The notes below the pieces were generated by a model. That model was not told the origin of the DNA, searched no databases, and saw only the letters and a list, made by a program, of their open reading frames with translations. Below, one piece after another: positions 18,531 through 28,399 of a DNA stretch of 64,000 nt. The first letter of the stretch is position 1, and each line of letters begins with the position of its first letter. The stretch comes from Floricoccus tropicus (GTDB taxonomy: Bacteria > Bacillota > Bacilli > Lactobacillales > Streptococcaceae), in contig NZ_MKIR01000012.1 of assembly GCF_001832905.1 (NCBI RefSeq), forward strand, positions 124,001-188,000, given 5' to 3'. The position numbers were made by a program, and so were the translations under genes.

Positions 18531-19319
18531 TTAAATAGATAAAATTGAGTTATTAAAAATTTTATCATTGTTTTTCAAAGAATATATATATAATTTGCTA
18601 TATGCTTTAATATTTGAATTATAGTTAGTTAATTTATTATTAACAGTAATAAGTTTTTCAGGAAGTATGGAAATAATATTTTTCTTTTCCATCAAGTCAA
18701 TAAGAATATCAAGCGAATCAACTTCTATTACTTTTCCTTCTTGTTCTCTATTGATAAGTTCTAAAGTTCTTTGTCTGTATGGACAAGTCTTATCACGACT
18801 TATCGCTACCTTACAATCTTTCAGATTATTATCATTTAAATTACTTTTCACCCATATGAGCTTCTCTTCTATCGTAAACAGAAGTTTGAAATCTAAATCA
18901 TTTATTTCTTGATTTACAATAATAAAATCAATCTGACAAGTATGTAATAGACCCACTAGCTCAGTAGTTGATCTGGTATATATTTCGTAATTTTCATCTG
19001 TATATAATTCTTGTAAATAATTCTTTGAAATAGATTGAGTAGCTCCAATCCTATATTTTTCATCAAATAATAAAAATTCATTTTTTATATCATTATAATT
19101 TTGAATCATTTGTTTAGCATATGGCAAAAATCTTTTACCATCACTCGATAAAATCATCCCCCGATTTGTTCTTTCAAATAGTGATGTACCTAGTTCTTTT
19201 TCTAGTTTACTAATTCTTTTGCTAATATTAGACTGTACATACGAAAGCTTGTTTGCAACCTTGATAGTTGACTCTAGATTGACTAGTTCATTAAAAATTA
19301 TTATATCGTTTAGTTCCAT
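18531..19319 (-). CDS. LysR-family transcriptional regulator
   Basis: An N-terminal winged HTH (about residues 3-62: DIIIFNELVNLESTIKVANKL, then SNISKRISKLEKELGTSLFER) is typical of LysR. The effector-binding half is short, giving 262 aa against about 290 in most members. It diverges from a DUF4865 gene 106 bases away, with a perfect 6-base inverted repeat between them near this gene's start. The likely role is control of that neighbour and of itself; the inducer is unknown. Confidence 0.88.
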   Translation of the reverse strand: MELNDIIIFNELVNLESTIKVANKLSYVQSNISKRISKLEKELGTSLFERTNRGMILSSDGKRFLPYAKQMIQNYNDIKNEFLLFDEKYRIGATQSISKNYLQELYTDENYEIYTRSTTELVGLLHTCQIDFIIVNQEINDLDFKLLFTIEEKLIWVKSNLNDNNLKDCKVAISRDKTCPYRQRTLELINREQEGKVIEVDSLDILIDLMEKKNIISILPEKLITVNNKLTNYNSNIKAYSKLYIYSLKNNDKIFNNSILSI

Positions 19320-19335
19320 TATTCCTCCAGGTATT

Positions 19336-19350
19336 ACTATTTGGAATAGT
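19336..19350. promoter_or_regulatory. Operator-like palindrome in the lysR/DUF4865 interval
   Basis: ACTATT-TGG-AATAGT is a perfect inverted repeat 16 bases before the regulator start, downstream of its TATAAT-like -10. This position suits autorepression. The assignment is by position and symmetry only. Confidence 0.4.
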
Positions 19351-19425
19351 TAATATGATTTATAACCATTATACAGCTCCAACTCTTCTTTGTATAATTA
19401 AAATATAAAATTAAGGAGAAAAAAT

Positions 19426-19947
19426 ATGCAGATTATGCAATACAAAATACCTTTTTCTAACGATTTTGATATGAATATTATTAGAAAAAGAGTGAGTGAA
19501 AATGGTTTTAAAACTGACAAATTTGAGGATTTATTAATAAAAGCATATCTAATAAGAGATGAAAATAATCAAAAAGAGTACTGTCCATTTTACATTTGGA
19601 AAGACTATGGAGGGATGAATAAATTTATTTTTGAGGGATTTTATGATAATATTTTGAATTCTTTTGGCTGGCAAAAAATAAATATTGCTATTCCCCTTGA
19701 AATGGAATTTAAGAAAAATATCAAAAATACTACTCATATTTTAGAAATTGAACATGACTACAAAGAGACTAATAAAATGGTATATCCAGGCTATTCTTTA
19801 AGTAATAATGATATTGACTACTTAGGCAAAATTATTGTCTACAACCCTGATAAATGGAAATACGTAGAACTTTACTTTTTAGAAGACTTTAATAATAAAA
19901 TTTCAGAAATAGGTTCAATTTATGAAGTTCTTCATATGTCTATTTAA
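19426..19947 (+). CDS. DUF4865 family protein
   Basis: 173-aa soluble protein. MQYKIPFSNDFDMNIIRKRV at the N-terminus, KAYLIRDENN, APFYLW-type YCPFYIWKDYGGMNKFIFEG and the central block give the DUF4865 pattern. The fold is thought related to small ferredoxin-like/monooxygenase domains, but no activity is established. AAGGAG is 7 bases before the ATG. It is divergent from a LysR regulator, an arrangement often seen for this family, so it is probably inducible. Confidence 0.8.
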   Translation: MQIMQYKIPFSNDFDMNIIRKRVSENGFKTDKFEDLLIKAYLIRDENNQKEYCPFYIWKDYGGMNKFIFEGFYDNILNSFGWQKINIAIPLEMEFKKNIKNTTHILEIEHDYKETNKMVYPGYSLSNNDIDYLGKIIVYNPDKWKYVELYFLEDFNNKISEIGSIYEVLHMSI

Positions 19948-19971
19948 TTATCAAATCTAACTCACTTAAAC

Positions 19972-19997
19972 AAAAAAACAGCCTAGGCTGTTTTTTT
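19972..19997. terminator. Bidirectional terminator between DUF4865 gene and rny
   Basis: A perfect 26-base palindrome: seven A, CAGCCTAGGCTG, seven T. It can end transcription from both sides. Confidence 0.9.
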
Positions 19998-20003
19998 AAC
20001 AAA

Positions 20004-21584
20004 TTATTTCGCATAGTCAATGGCTCTTGTTTCTCTGATAACAGTAACTTTAATGCTACCAGGGTAGTCCATTTCCTCTTCAATTTTTTGTTTAATTTTA
20101 TGTGATAAGACTGTAGCCTTATCATCATCAATTTTACTTGGATTAACAAGTACACGTACTTCACGTCCTGCTTGAATAGCAAAACTTGAATCAACACCAT
20201 CAAATCCATTTGAAATTTCTTCAAGGTTTTGCAGTCTCTTGATATAGTTATCAATTGATTCACGACGTGCGCCTGGTCTTGCTGCACTAAGAGCATCTGC
20301 TGCTGCAACCAATACTGCAATAACACTTGTTGGCTCTGTATCGCCATGGTGACTTGCAATTGTATTTACAACTACTGGATTTTCCTTGTACTTTTTAGCA
20401 AGCTCAGCTCCAATTTCAACGTGGCTTCCTTCAATTTCATGGTCAAGAGCCTTACCAATATCATGTAAGAATCCTGCACGTTTTGCAAGAGCTACGTTTT
20501 CACCCATCTCACCTGCAAGTGCTCCTGCAAGAGTTGCTACTTCAACAGAGTGATCAAGAACATTTTGACCATAACTAGTTCTAAAGTGTAAACGTCCCAT
20601 GATCTTAATTATGTCTGGATGTAACGTGTGAGCACCAACCTCAAAGGCTGCTTGTTCACCATATTCCATAATACGTTTATCCAGTTCTTTACGATTCTTT
20701 TCAACAAGCTCTTCAATTCTTGCTGGATGGATACGACCATCTTGAACAAGTTGTTCAAGCGTTAAGCGAGCAATTTCGCGTCTTATCGGATCAAATCCTG
20801 ATAAAACAACTGCTTCTGGTGTATCATCGATAATTACATCAATACCTGTTAATGATTCAAAAGTACGAATATTACGTCCTTCACGACCAATAATACGACC
20901 TTTCATTTCATCATTTGGCAAAGTAACTACTGAGACTGTTTGTTCACTTACAAAATCTCCACTAACACGTTGCATTGCTAAAGAAATAATATTTCTAGCA
21001 CGCTTGTCAGCTTCTGCATTTGCCTTTTCTTCACTAGCACGAATGGTTTGAGCTAATTCACGAGTAAGTGATTCTTCAGTATTATCTAATACTATCTTCT
21101 TAGCTTCTGCAGTAGACAATTGAGCAATTCGCTCTAAAGTCTCTTTTTTCTCTGCATCAAGCTTGTTCACCTCTTGTTCACGCTGTACAATTTGTTGCGT
21201 TTTTTGCTCAAGATTATCTTCTTTTGAATCGAGATTCAATTCCTTTTGTGTCAAGGCATCGTCTTTACGATCTAATATTTCTTCACGTTGTTTTAAACGA
21301 TTTTCTTGTTTCTTAAGTTCTTGCCTGCTTTCTTCAAATTCATTTTCAATCTTTAAGCGATAATTTTGCCCCTCCTCTTTCATCGCTAAACGGGCTTCTT
21401 TTTTCATATTTTCTGCATCACGCTCAGCATTGAGAGTTAAATCATTAGCTTTATTCTCTGCATTTTCTATCAATGTGTCAGCATCAAGCCGATCCTTATT
21501 TAGACGAATATTGCGCAAGATAAAACCTGCAAACAAACCAATTACAGCACAAACGAGAGCAATTACGACATTAATTGCTAACAT
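20004..21584 (-). CDS. rny: Ribonuclease Y
   Basis: Membrane-anchored endoribonuclease that starts mRNA decay and processing in Firmicutes. Order: one N-terminal membrane helix (residues 3-25, [20 protein letters not shown]), a long Lys/Glu-rich coiled coil (about 30-195), a KH RNA-binding domain ([21 protein letters not shown]), then an HD domain with [16 protein letters not shown] start at the ATG at 21584 (526 aa), with GAGGTG 4 bases upstream; the earlier TTG would put the SD inside the gene. Monocistronic. Confidence 0.96.
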   Translation of the reverse strand: MLAINVVIALVCAVIGLFAGFILRNIRLNKDRLDADTLIENAENKANDLTLNAERDAENMKKEARLAMKEEGQNYRLKIENEFEESRQELKKQENRLKQREEILDRKDDALTQKELNLDSKEDNLEQKTQQIVQREQEVNKLDAEKKETLERIAQLSTAEAKKIVLDNTEESLTRELAQTIRASEEKANAEADKRARNIISLAMQRVSGDFVSEQTVSVVTLPNDEMKGRIIGREGRNIRTFESLTGIDVIIDDTPEAVVLSGFDPIRREIARLTLEQLVQDGRIHPARIEELVEKNRKELDKRIMEYGEQAAFEVGAHTLHPDIIKIMGRLHFRTSYGQNVLDHSVEVATLAGALAGEMGENVALAKRAGFLHDIGKALDHEIEGSHVEIGAELAKKYKENPVVVNTIASHHGDTEPTSVIAVLVAAADALSAARPGARRESIDNYIKRLQNLEEISNGFDGVDSSFAIQAGREVRVLVNPSKIDDDKATVLSHKIKQKIEEEMDYPGSIKVTVIRETRAIDYAK

Positions 21585-21748
21585 TTCACACCTCAATTGT
21601 TATATTTGGTACCTATAAAAATCTTCTATTTGTACTCTATTATTTTAACATAATTTAGGTATTTGGTCAAAGTTCGTGAAGTAATTATTGTTTACCTAAT
21701 CGCTTAAAAAAAATTTTTTTTGGATATAATTTATGATATATTAAATAC

Positions 21749-23335
21749 ATGAAAAATAAATTAGTATCTGGATCATTTTGGTTATCCACAGCGAATATAC
21801 TTTGTAAAATTTTAGGTATTGTATACTTAATTCCATGGCTTGCTATGATGGGAAGTTTTCAAGACAAACAACAAGCTCAAGCTCTTTATAGTGTTGCATA
21901 CCTTCCCTATGCACTTTTTTTAACTCTTGGAACATCTGGTTTTCCAACGGGTCTTGCAAAAAAAATTGCTAATAATATTAAAGATAATAAAGAGGACGAA
22001 AACGAATATGTATTTTCCAGTTCATTAACAATTCTAAATACTGTTGGATTAATTTCAGCTATTTTACTCTTTATTCTAGCACCTGCTCTGAGTAGAATTA
22101 GTCCAACTGCCAATCAATACGCTGCAACCATTGCAATCAGAAGCCTATGTCCATCTTTATTAATTATTCCTTTCTTAAGTGCTCTTCGTGGTTACTTCCA
22201 AGGAAAAAGTTTAATTAAAGAATTTGGAATTTCAATGGTAATAGAACAGGTAGCTCGTATCATAGTAATATTATTAGGAACTTATCTTTTACGAATTATT
22301 TTCAAGCAAAGTGTATTATCTGCTGTTGTTATAAGTACATTTGCATCTTGTATCGGCGGTATATTTTCAATAATATATCTTATATATAAAGGACTAAAAG
22401 AAAAACTATTTAAAGTTAAAACTCTTTTCTCGTTTTCCATATCAAATTTAAAAGAAGAAAAGACTATGATTAAGGAGGTTATACACGAATCACTACCATT
22501 TATTTATGTAGGTTCACTAATCCCACTATCTCAGTTAATTGATCAAGTTACAATAAAATATATTTTCCTCAGACTAACTGACCTTAACTTAAATCAAATA
22601 GAAAATGTATATACATTGGCATCAGCAAATCCAATTAAACTTACAGCGGTTCTATTAGCCATTACTGGATCAATTACTGTAACTGCCCTTCCTTTAATTG
22701 CTTCAAGCGTAGGTGAAAAACAGATTTCAGAAACAATTTCAAAAATTTTAACTTTGTCCTATAATGTTATCTTTCCAGCAACTATAGGTATGATATTAGT
22801 ATCAATGCCATTGAATACTATGTTCTTTTATTACAGTTTAGATGGAAGTTATTACCTAATTCTAAATACTTTTTCAACTTTTGTCGTAAGTGTATTTTCA
22901 ATCGTATTATTAATCGTTCAAGCTCTTGGGTATCATAAATATGCTATGAAGGCTACAACAATTATGCTTGTCCTAAAATTTATTCTACAATTTCCAGCAA
23001 TATATATTTTTCAAGGATATGGAATTGTTTTAGCAAGTATTGCAAGCTACGGAATCATGGCAATTCTTTCATTGAGATTTATATTCAATAAGACAAAATT
23101 TAGAAATGCTCAAGAACTTGCAAGCAGCATATTTAACTCTACCGAAGCAACTCTAGCTATGTCAATCATTTGTACTGTAATGCTTATAATTAGTAATGTA
23201 TATACAAATGTAGAGAGTAAAGGACAATCATTTATTACCATTTGTATAGTTGGAATAACTGGTATCATTTTTTATGCTTATTTTTTATCTCCGAAAAAAT
23301 TTAAAGAAGCAGTAAAAAAATTTATTAAAAAGTAG
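21749..23335 (+). CDS. MATE-like oligosaccharide / lipid II flippase (YtgP family)
   Basis: Integral membrane protein with about 14 hydrophobic helices, 528 aa, of the MOP superfamily polysaccharide-biosynthesis group. The N-terminus (MKNKLVSGSFWLSTANILCK, then GIVYLIPW) and FLSALRGYFQGKSLI match the YtgP-type MurJ relatives of streptococci, which flip lipid II across the membrane. A distinct wzx role for a polysaccharide cannot be excluded, but no glycosyltransferases are nearby. A TATAAT lies 22 bases before the ATG, and no SD is visible. It ends in a strong stem-loop. Confidence 0.85.
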   Translation: MKNKLVSGSFWLSTANILCKILGIVYLIPWLAMMGSFQDKQQAQALYSVAYLPYALFLTLGTSGFPTGLAKKIANNIKDNKEDENEYVFSSSLTILNTVGLISAILLFILAPALSRISPTANQYAATIAIRSLCPSLLIIPFLSALRGYFQGKSLIKEFGISMVIEQVARIIVILLGTYLLRIIFKQSVLSAVVISTFASCIGGIFSIIYLIYKGLKEKLFKVKTLFSFSISNLKEEKTMIKEVIHESLPFIYVGSLIPLSQLIDQVTIKYIFLRLTDLNLNQIENVYTLASANPIKLTAVLLAITGSITVTALPLIASSVGEKQISETISKILTLSYNVIFPATIGMILVSMPLNTMFFYYSLDGSYYLILNTFSTFVVSVFSIVLLIVQALGYHKYAMKATTIMLVLKFILQFPAIYIFQGYGIVLASIASYGIMAILSLRFIFNKTKFRNAQELASSIFNSTEATLAMSIICTVMLIISNVYTNVESKGQSFITICIVGITGIIFYAYFLSPKKFKEAVKKFIKK

Positions 23336-23361
23336 TGTGAAAAATTCACACTACTTTTTTA
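23331..23361. terminator. Bidirectional terminator between flippase gene and pyc
   Basis: AGTAGTGTGAA, AAA loop, TTCACACTACT, followed by T-runs on both strands. It lies over the flippase stop codon and reaches the pyc stop. Confidence 0.9.
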
Positions 23362-26300
23362 TTTTTCTATTTCAATCAGCAAATCTCCTGATTCAATACG
23401 ATCGCCTTCTGCAACAAAAATTTCTTTTACAGTTCCAGTAAATCTTGCTTGAACTGAAGTTTCCATCTTCATTGCTTCAGTGATAAATAGATTATCTCCT
23501 TTTTCGACCTTATCTCCTACTTTTACAAGAACTTTAAGAACAGATCCCGACATAGTAGCACCAATTTGGTTGTCATTTGTCAGATCAGCTTTTAGTCTTT
23601 TACGGCTGGTAGTTTTAGAAGACGCATCATGAACCACGATTTCTCGTCTTTGGCCATTGAGATTGAAGTAAAGTGTCCTATTACCATCCTCATCAATATC
23701 ACCAATTTGGTCTAGGCGAATAAGCAAATCTTTACCTTTTTCAAGGTTAAAGTCTATTGCCTCTCCAACTTCCATACCTTGGAAGAAAGTCGCAGTATCT
23801 AGTAATTTTATATCAGCAAATTGTTCATAAGCCTTACGATAATCCAAAAATACTTTTGGATACATAATATAGCTTAAAACTTCTTCTTGCTTAGGTTTAT
23901 AGCCTATCAACTCTTCTAGTTCTGCTTCAACCACTTTAAAGTCAACTGCTTTTACCAGGCTACCAGGTCTTACAGTATAAGCTTCCTTGTCTTTAAGAAT
24001 CAATTTTTGTAGGTCTTTTGGAAAACCACCGACAGGTTGACCCAAATCACCACGGAAGAAGGAAATTACAGAGTCAGGGAAACTCAAAGCCTGACCTTTT
24101 TCAAAGATATTTTCTTCAGTAAGATCATTTTCCACCATAAATAGTGCCATGTCACCAACAACTTTCGATGATGGAGTAACTTTCACTATGTCGCCAAACA
24201 TCATATTAACGGTATGGTACATCTTAGTAACTTCATCCCAACGATCGCCAAGACCCACGCCCTTAGCCTGTTGTTGAAGATTAGAGTATTGACCACCTGG
24301 CATTTCATGCATGTATACCATCGGTTGAGGTCCAGTTACACCGTTTTCAAAGGCTTTATAATTTTTGCGAGCACCAAGCCAATATTGATTGATTTTATCA
24401 GCATTTTCCACATCAAAATCAGGTTGCCTATCAGAGCCTTCAAGAGCATAGTAAAGACTTGTCATACTTGGTTGACTGGTAGCACTACTCATAGCAGGAA
24501 TTGCAAGGTCTACTATATCAACGCCGGCACGGACTGCTTCCGCATAGGTAAAAATACCATTTCCGCTTGTATCGTGTGTATGAAGGTGAATTGGTAAGTC
24601 AGTTGCTTCCTTCAATTCAGAAATCAAACGATATGCAGCCTGTGGTTTAAGAAGTCCAGCCATATCCTTAATAGCTATGATATGTGCTCCTAAAGACTCA
24701 AGTTCGCGAGCCATGTTCTTATAATAATCGACTGAATATTTTTGTCTTTCGGGATTATTAATATCACCAGTGTAACAAATTGTCGCTTCAGCAATCTTAC
24801 CTGTATCACGCACTGCTTGAATTGATTTTTCCATTTGAGGAACCCAATTCAAACTATCAAAGATTCTAAATACATCAATACCTTGTTGTGCTGACTCTTT
24901 AATGAATTCTTCTAACACATTATCTGGATAATTAGAATAACCTACAGCATTTGATCCTCTAAATAGCATTTGTAAAAGAGTATTTGGCATTGCTTTTCTA
25001 ATTTGTCTAAGTCTATCCCAAGGGTCTTCAGTTAAGAATCTATAAGCCACGTCAAATGTTGCTCCACCCCACATCTCAGAAGAAAATAAGTTAGGTAAAG
25101 CTTTTTCAGTTAGTGAAGCGATATCTAATAAATCTTTTGTACGAACACGTGTAGCTAATAGACTTTGATGAGCATCACGGAAGGTAGTATCAGTCAAAAG
25201 AAGTTGATTTTGATTTTTTACCCATTCAGATACAGCATCAGCACCAGCTTGGTCAAGAACATTCTTTGCTGTAATTATTTTTTTATCAGTTTGATTAAGT
25301 TTCTTCGGAATATAAATTTCTGCCGGATGTTTCTTTTCTTTTTCAACACCAGGGAAACCATTTACTGTAATTTGACTAATATATTTAAGGGTCTTATTAC
25401 CACGATCACGTGTAGCTGAAAACTTGAATAAGTCAGGCGTGTTATCAATAAAGGTAGTTAATACTGTTCCGTTTTGGAAATCTGGGTGACTAATTACATT
25501 GTTCATGAATGGAATGTTAGTCTTAACTCCACGGATTCTGAACTCTTTCAAGCAACGTTGCATCTTTTGGATAGCTTGTTCAAGGCTTGTCCCATGAGTA
25601 CAAAGTTTAACTAAAAGCGAATCATAATAAGGAGTTACGACTGCACCAGCATAAGCATTACCTACATCTAAACGTACTCCAAATCCACCTGGTGAACGAT
25701 AAGTATCAATCTTCCCTGTATCTGGCATGAAGCCATTCAATGGATCTTCTGTCGTAATACGACATTGAATTGCGACTCCTTTATGTTCGATATCTTTTTG
25801 TTCTGGAATTCCAATTTCTTTATGCAGATCTTTACCTTGGGCAATCAAAATTTGAGACTGAACAATATCAATATCAGTAATCATTTCAGTAATTGTATGC
25901 TCTACTTGAACACGAGGATTTACTTCGATGAAGTAAAAGTTATCTCCTTCAACTAAAAATTCAACAGTCCCTGCATTGATATAACCAACGTGTTTCATGA
26001 TTTGAACTGCAGCCTGACAAATCTTTTCTCTTTGCTCGTCAGAAAGCGACACACAAGGGGCAACTTCTACTACTTTTTGGTGACGTCTTTGGACTGAACA
26101 GTCACGTTCAAATAAATGAACAACATTACCATGTGTATCTCCTAAAATTTGAACCTCAATGTGTTTAGGATTTGCAATATATTTTTCAGCATATACTTCA
26201 TCATTACCAAATGCTGATTTTGCTTCACTCTTAGCACGATCATATCCTTCTCGCGCTTCTTTGTCATTGTGAGCGATACGCATTCCACGTCCACCACCAC

Positions 26301-26784
26301 CAAGAGATGCTTTAATCATTATTGGATATCCATGAGTATTACCAAATTCAATGACTTGTTCAACAGAGTCAACAATTCCATCGGTACCTGGTACAGGACT
26401 AATTCCAGCATCATAAGCAGCTTTTTTAGCCTTAATCTTATCTCCAAAAATATCTAAATGGTGAATTGATGGTCCGATAAAAGTAATTCCTTCATCTTTA
26501 CAACGTTTTGCCAAATCAATGTTTTCAGATAAAAAACCATAACCTGGGTGAATTGCATCAGCACCAGATTCTTTAGCAATACGAATAATATCTTCAATAT
26601 CTAGATAAGCATCAATTGGTTTTTTACCTTTACCAACTAAATATGCCTCATCAGCTTTAAAACGGTGCACTGAATATTCATCTTCAGCTGCATAAATTGC
26701 GACAGTTGGAATCTTCAACTCTGTACATGCTCTAAATACACGAGTTGCAATTTCACCCCTATTTGCGACTAAAACTTTCTGCAT
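23359..26784 (-). CDS. pyc: Pyruvate carboxylase
   Basis: Biotin enzyme that makes oxaloacetate from pyruvate, bicarbonate and ATP. Order: biotin carboxylase (about 1-450; GEIATRVFRA, KASLGGGGRGMRI), carboxyltransferase TIM barrel (about 525-790; LLTDTTFRDAHQSLLATRVRT split by several blocks), PC tetramerisation region, and a C-terminal biotinyl domain with EAMKMET, Lys about 1106. I choose ATG at 26784 (1141 aa, family length), as AAGGA lies 8 bases upstream and the residues before it are not family-like. Biotin comes via BioY and BirA, both encoded here. A CodY-like box lies upstream. Confidence 0.95.
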   Translation of the reverse strand: MQKVLVANRGEIATRVFRACTELKIPTVAIYAAEDEYSVHRFKADEAYLVGKGKKPIDAYLDIEDIIRIAKESGADAIHPGYGFLSENIDLAKRCKDEGITFIGPSIHHLDIFGDKIKAKKAAYDAGISPVPGTDGIVDSVEQVIEFGNTHGYPIMIKASLGGGGRGMRIAHNDKEAREGYDRAKSEAKSAFGNDEVYAEKYIANPKHIEVQILGDTHGNVVHLFERDCSVQRRHQKVVEVAPCVSLSDEQREKICQAAVQIMKHVGYINAGTVEFLVEGDNFYFIEVNPRVQVEHTITEMITDIDIVQSQILIAQGKDLHKEIGIPEQKDIEHKGVAIQCRITTEDPLNGFMPDTGKIDTYRSPGGFGVRLDVGNAYAGAVVTPYYDSLLVKLCTHGTSLEQAIQKMQRCLKEFRIRGVKTNIPFMNNVISHPDFQNGTVLTTFIDNTPDLFKFSATRDRGNKTLKYISQITVNGFPGVEKEKKHPAEIYIPKKLNQTDKKIITAKNVLDQAGADAVSEWVKNQNQLLLTDTTFRDAHQSLLATRVRTKDLLDIASLTEKALPNLFSSEMWGGATFDVAYRFLTEDPWDRLRQIRKAMPNTLLQMLFRGSNAVGYSNYPDNVLEEFIKESAQQGIDVFRIFDSLNWVPQMEKSIQAVRDTGKIAEATICYTGDINNPERQKYSVDYYKNMARELESLGAHIIAIKDMAGLLKPQAAYRLISELKEATDLPIHLHTHDTSGNGIFTYAEAVRAGVDIVDLAIPAMSSATSQPSMTSLYYALEGSDRQPDFDVENADKINQYWLGARKNYKAFENGVTGPQPMVYMHEMPGGQYSNLQQQAKGVGLGDRWDEVTKMYHTVNMMFGDIVKVTPSSKVVGDMALFMVENDLTEENIFEKGQALSFPDSVISFFRGDLGQPVGGFPKDLQKLILKDKEAYTVRPGSLVKAVDFKVVEAELEELIGYKPKQEEVLSYIMYPKVFLDYRKAYEQFADIKLLDTATFFQGMEVGEAIDFNLEKGKDLLIRLDQIGDIDEDGNRTLYFNLNGQRREIVVHDASSKTTSRKRLKADLTNDNQIGATMSGSVLKVLVKVGDKVEKGDNLFITEAMKMETSVQARFTGTVKEIFVAEGDRIESGDLLIEIEK

Positions 26785-26821
26785 AAAAAATATCCTTCCA
26801 TTAATAACTAGGTTTGCAACA

Positions 26822-26830
26822 AGTATAGCA
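26822..26830 (-). promoter_or_regulatory. Extended -10 of pyc
   Basis: Minus-strand TGCTATACT is an extended -10 about 40 bases before the pyc start. No clear -35. Confidence 0.5.
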
Positions 26831-26882
26831 TGGATATTGTGCATTAATTTGTTCTTTTACAAGAAATCGGTTTCATTTTCAA

Positions 26883-26897
26883 TATTTTCTGAAAATA
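26883..26897. promoter_or_regulatory. CodY-box-like palindrome upstream of pyc
   Basis: TATTTTCTGAAAATA is a perfect odd-centred palindrome matching 13 of 15 CodY consensus positions, about 55 bases upstream of the pyc -10. It abuts the U-tract of the metK terminator. Confidence 0.35.
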
Positions 26898-26940
26898 AAA
26901 AAACAAGTAATCAAGCCAGTTTTGACCGAATTACCTGTTT
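26897..26940 (-). terminator. Terminator after metK
   Basis: Minus strand: AACAGGTAAT pairs with ATTACTTGTT (one G-U) around an 18-base internal region, followed by seven T. Confidence 0.75.
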
Positions 26941-26985
26941 TCATTGTTTATTTTGACTATTTCAATTAGGATTTTTCCTAAAAGA

Positions 26986-28176
26986 CTAATCTAATAGTGC
27001 TTTTAAGTCTTCTACTTTATCTAATTGTTCCCATGGAAGTTCGATATCTGTACGACCAAAGTGTCCGTATGCTGCTGTCTGACGGTAGATTGGGCGACGT
27101 AGGTCAAGCATCTTGATGATACCAGCTGGGCGAAGGTCAAAGTTTTTACGAATAGCCTCGATTAGCTTATCATCGTCAACTTTTCCTGTTCCAAAGGTAT
27201 TGATATTGATACTGATTGGTTGTGCAACACCGATAGCATAAGAAAGTTGAATTTCTACAGTATCAGCAAGTCCAGCAGCCACGATATTTTTTGCAATATA
27301 ACGCGCTGCATAAGAGGCAGAACGGTCAACCTTAGTAGCATCCTTACCAGAGAATGCTCCACCACCGTGATGTGCGTAACCTCCGTAAGTATCAACTATA
27401 ATCTTACGTCCAGTAAGACCTGAGTCACCTTGAGGTCCACCTACTACAAAGCGTCCTGTTGGGTTGATAAAGTATTTTGTATCCTCATCAAGTAAATCAG
27501 CTGGAATTACTTCCTTGATTACCTTGTTAATGACATCTTCTCTTATTGTTTCAAGAGTTGCTTCTTCAGCGTGTTGAGTTGAGATTACAACTGTGTCAAT
27601 TCTCTTTGCAGAACCGTCTTTGTTATATTCAACCGTTACTTGGCTTTTAGCATCTGGTCTTAGATAATCGATCTCACCAGATTTGCGCAAGTCAGCAAGT
27701 TTTTTAACCAATTTGTGGCTTAATGAAATAGCTAAAGGCATGTATTCTTCAGTTTCATTAGTCGCATAACCAAACATAATACCTTGGTCACCTGCTCCAA
27801 TTAGATCAAGCTCATCACGATCTTGATTACCACGAATTTCAATAGCTTCATCTACACCTTGAGCGATATCTGGCGATTGCTCAACTAGGCTTGGATGAAC
27901 TCCAACTGTTTTGTAGTCGAATCCAAAAGTCGCATCAGTATAACCGATTTCCTTAATTGTATTACGTACTACAGTATTTATATCTACATATGCATCAGTC
28001 GTAATTTCACCAAAAACATGGACACTTCCAGTGTATACTGCAGTCTCAGCAGCAACACGCGCATATGGATCATGTTCTAAAATTGCATCTAAAATTGCAT
28101 CAGATATTTGATCGGCAATCTTATCTGGATGCCCCTCTGATACACTTTCACTTGTAAATAAAATCTTCTCTGTCAT
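26986..28176 (-). CDS. metK: S-adenosylmethionine synthetase
   Basis: Makes SAM from methionine and ATP. Signatures seen: [20 protein letters not shown] (residues 8-27), [12 protein letters not shown] and [17 protein letters not shown]. Length of 396 aa is standard. The leader carries an S_MK box riboswitch overlapping the ribosome-binding site, so translation should fall when SAM is abundant. Monocistronic, with its own terminator. Confidence 0.97.
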   Translation of the reverse strand: MTEKILFTSESVSEGHPDKIADQISDAILDAILEHDPYARVAAETAVYTGSVHVFGEITTDAYVDINTVVRNTIKEIGYTDATFGFDYKTVGVHPSLVEQSPDIAQGVDEAIEIRGNQDRDELDLIGAGDQGIMFGYATNETEEYMPLAISLSHKLVKKLADLRKSGEIDYLRPDAKSQVTVEYNKDGSAKRIDTVVISTQHAEEATLETIREDVINKVIKEVIPADLLDEDTKYFINPTGRFVVGGPQGDSGLTGRKIIVDTYGGYAHHGGGAFSGKDATKVDRSASYAARYIAKNIVAAGLADTVEIQLSYAIGVAQPISININTFGTGKVDDDKLIEAIRKNFDLRPAGIIKMLDLRRPIYRQTAAYGHFGRTDIELPWEQLDKVEDLKALLD

Positions 28177-28182
28177 TTTTGT

Positions 28183-28246
28183 TTCCCCCTACTTTCTATT
28201 TTTCGGTTACAGGTAGTGGATTTTCTCCAACCATCGGGACTGTACC
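28183..28246 (-). promoter_or_regulatory. S_MK box (SAM-III) riboswitch of metK
   Basis: On the minus strand the leader has, in order, CCCGATGG, a TGGA-GAAAA-TCCA hairpin, the conserved CTGTAACCGAAA segment, and GTAGGGGGAA as the ribosome-binding site 7 bases before the metK ATG. This is the order in characterised S_MK boxes of Enterococcus and Streptococcus. There SAM binding pairs the GGGGG Shine-Dalgarno with an upstream anti-SD. Recognition rests on sequence and position; no fold was computed. Confidence 0.85.
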
Positions 28247-28253
28247 ATAGTCA

Positions 28254-28262
28254 ATTTTAACA
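28254..28262 (-). promoter_or_regulatory. Extended -10 of metK
   Basis: Minus-strand TGTTAAAAT would start transcription about 7 bases downstream, immediately before the S_MK box, so the promoter and riboswitch fit together. Confidence 0.55.
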
Positions 28263-28383
28263 CAAAATCTTTTTAATAAGTAGCAAAAGATTTTTATAAG
28301 ATCATTGTAAATATTAATGTCTTGGTCTCATTATAAATATTCATAAACCTTTATGCTTAAATAAAGGTAACTCTTTACATTTA

Positions 28384-28393
28384 ATGGTATAAT
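28384..28393 (+). promoter_or_regulatory. Extended -10 of birA, start codon 7 bases downstream
   Basis: TGGTATAAT (28385-28393) is followed by six bases and then the A of the birA ATG. The expected transcript start thus falls on the start codon. No Shine-Dalgarno sequence is present between. Confidence 0.55.
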
Positions 28394-28399
28394 TAATTT

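Noticed and set aside
26785-26844. Twenty extra N-terminal residues on pyruvate carboxylase
   Set aside because: A good SD precedes the ATG at 26784 and the family N-terminus begins there; the extra part lies over the promoter.
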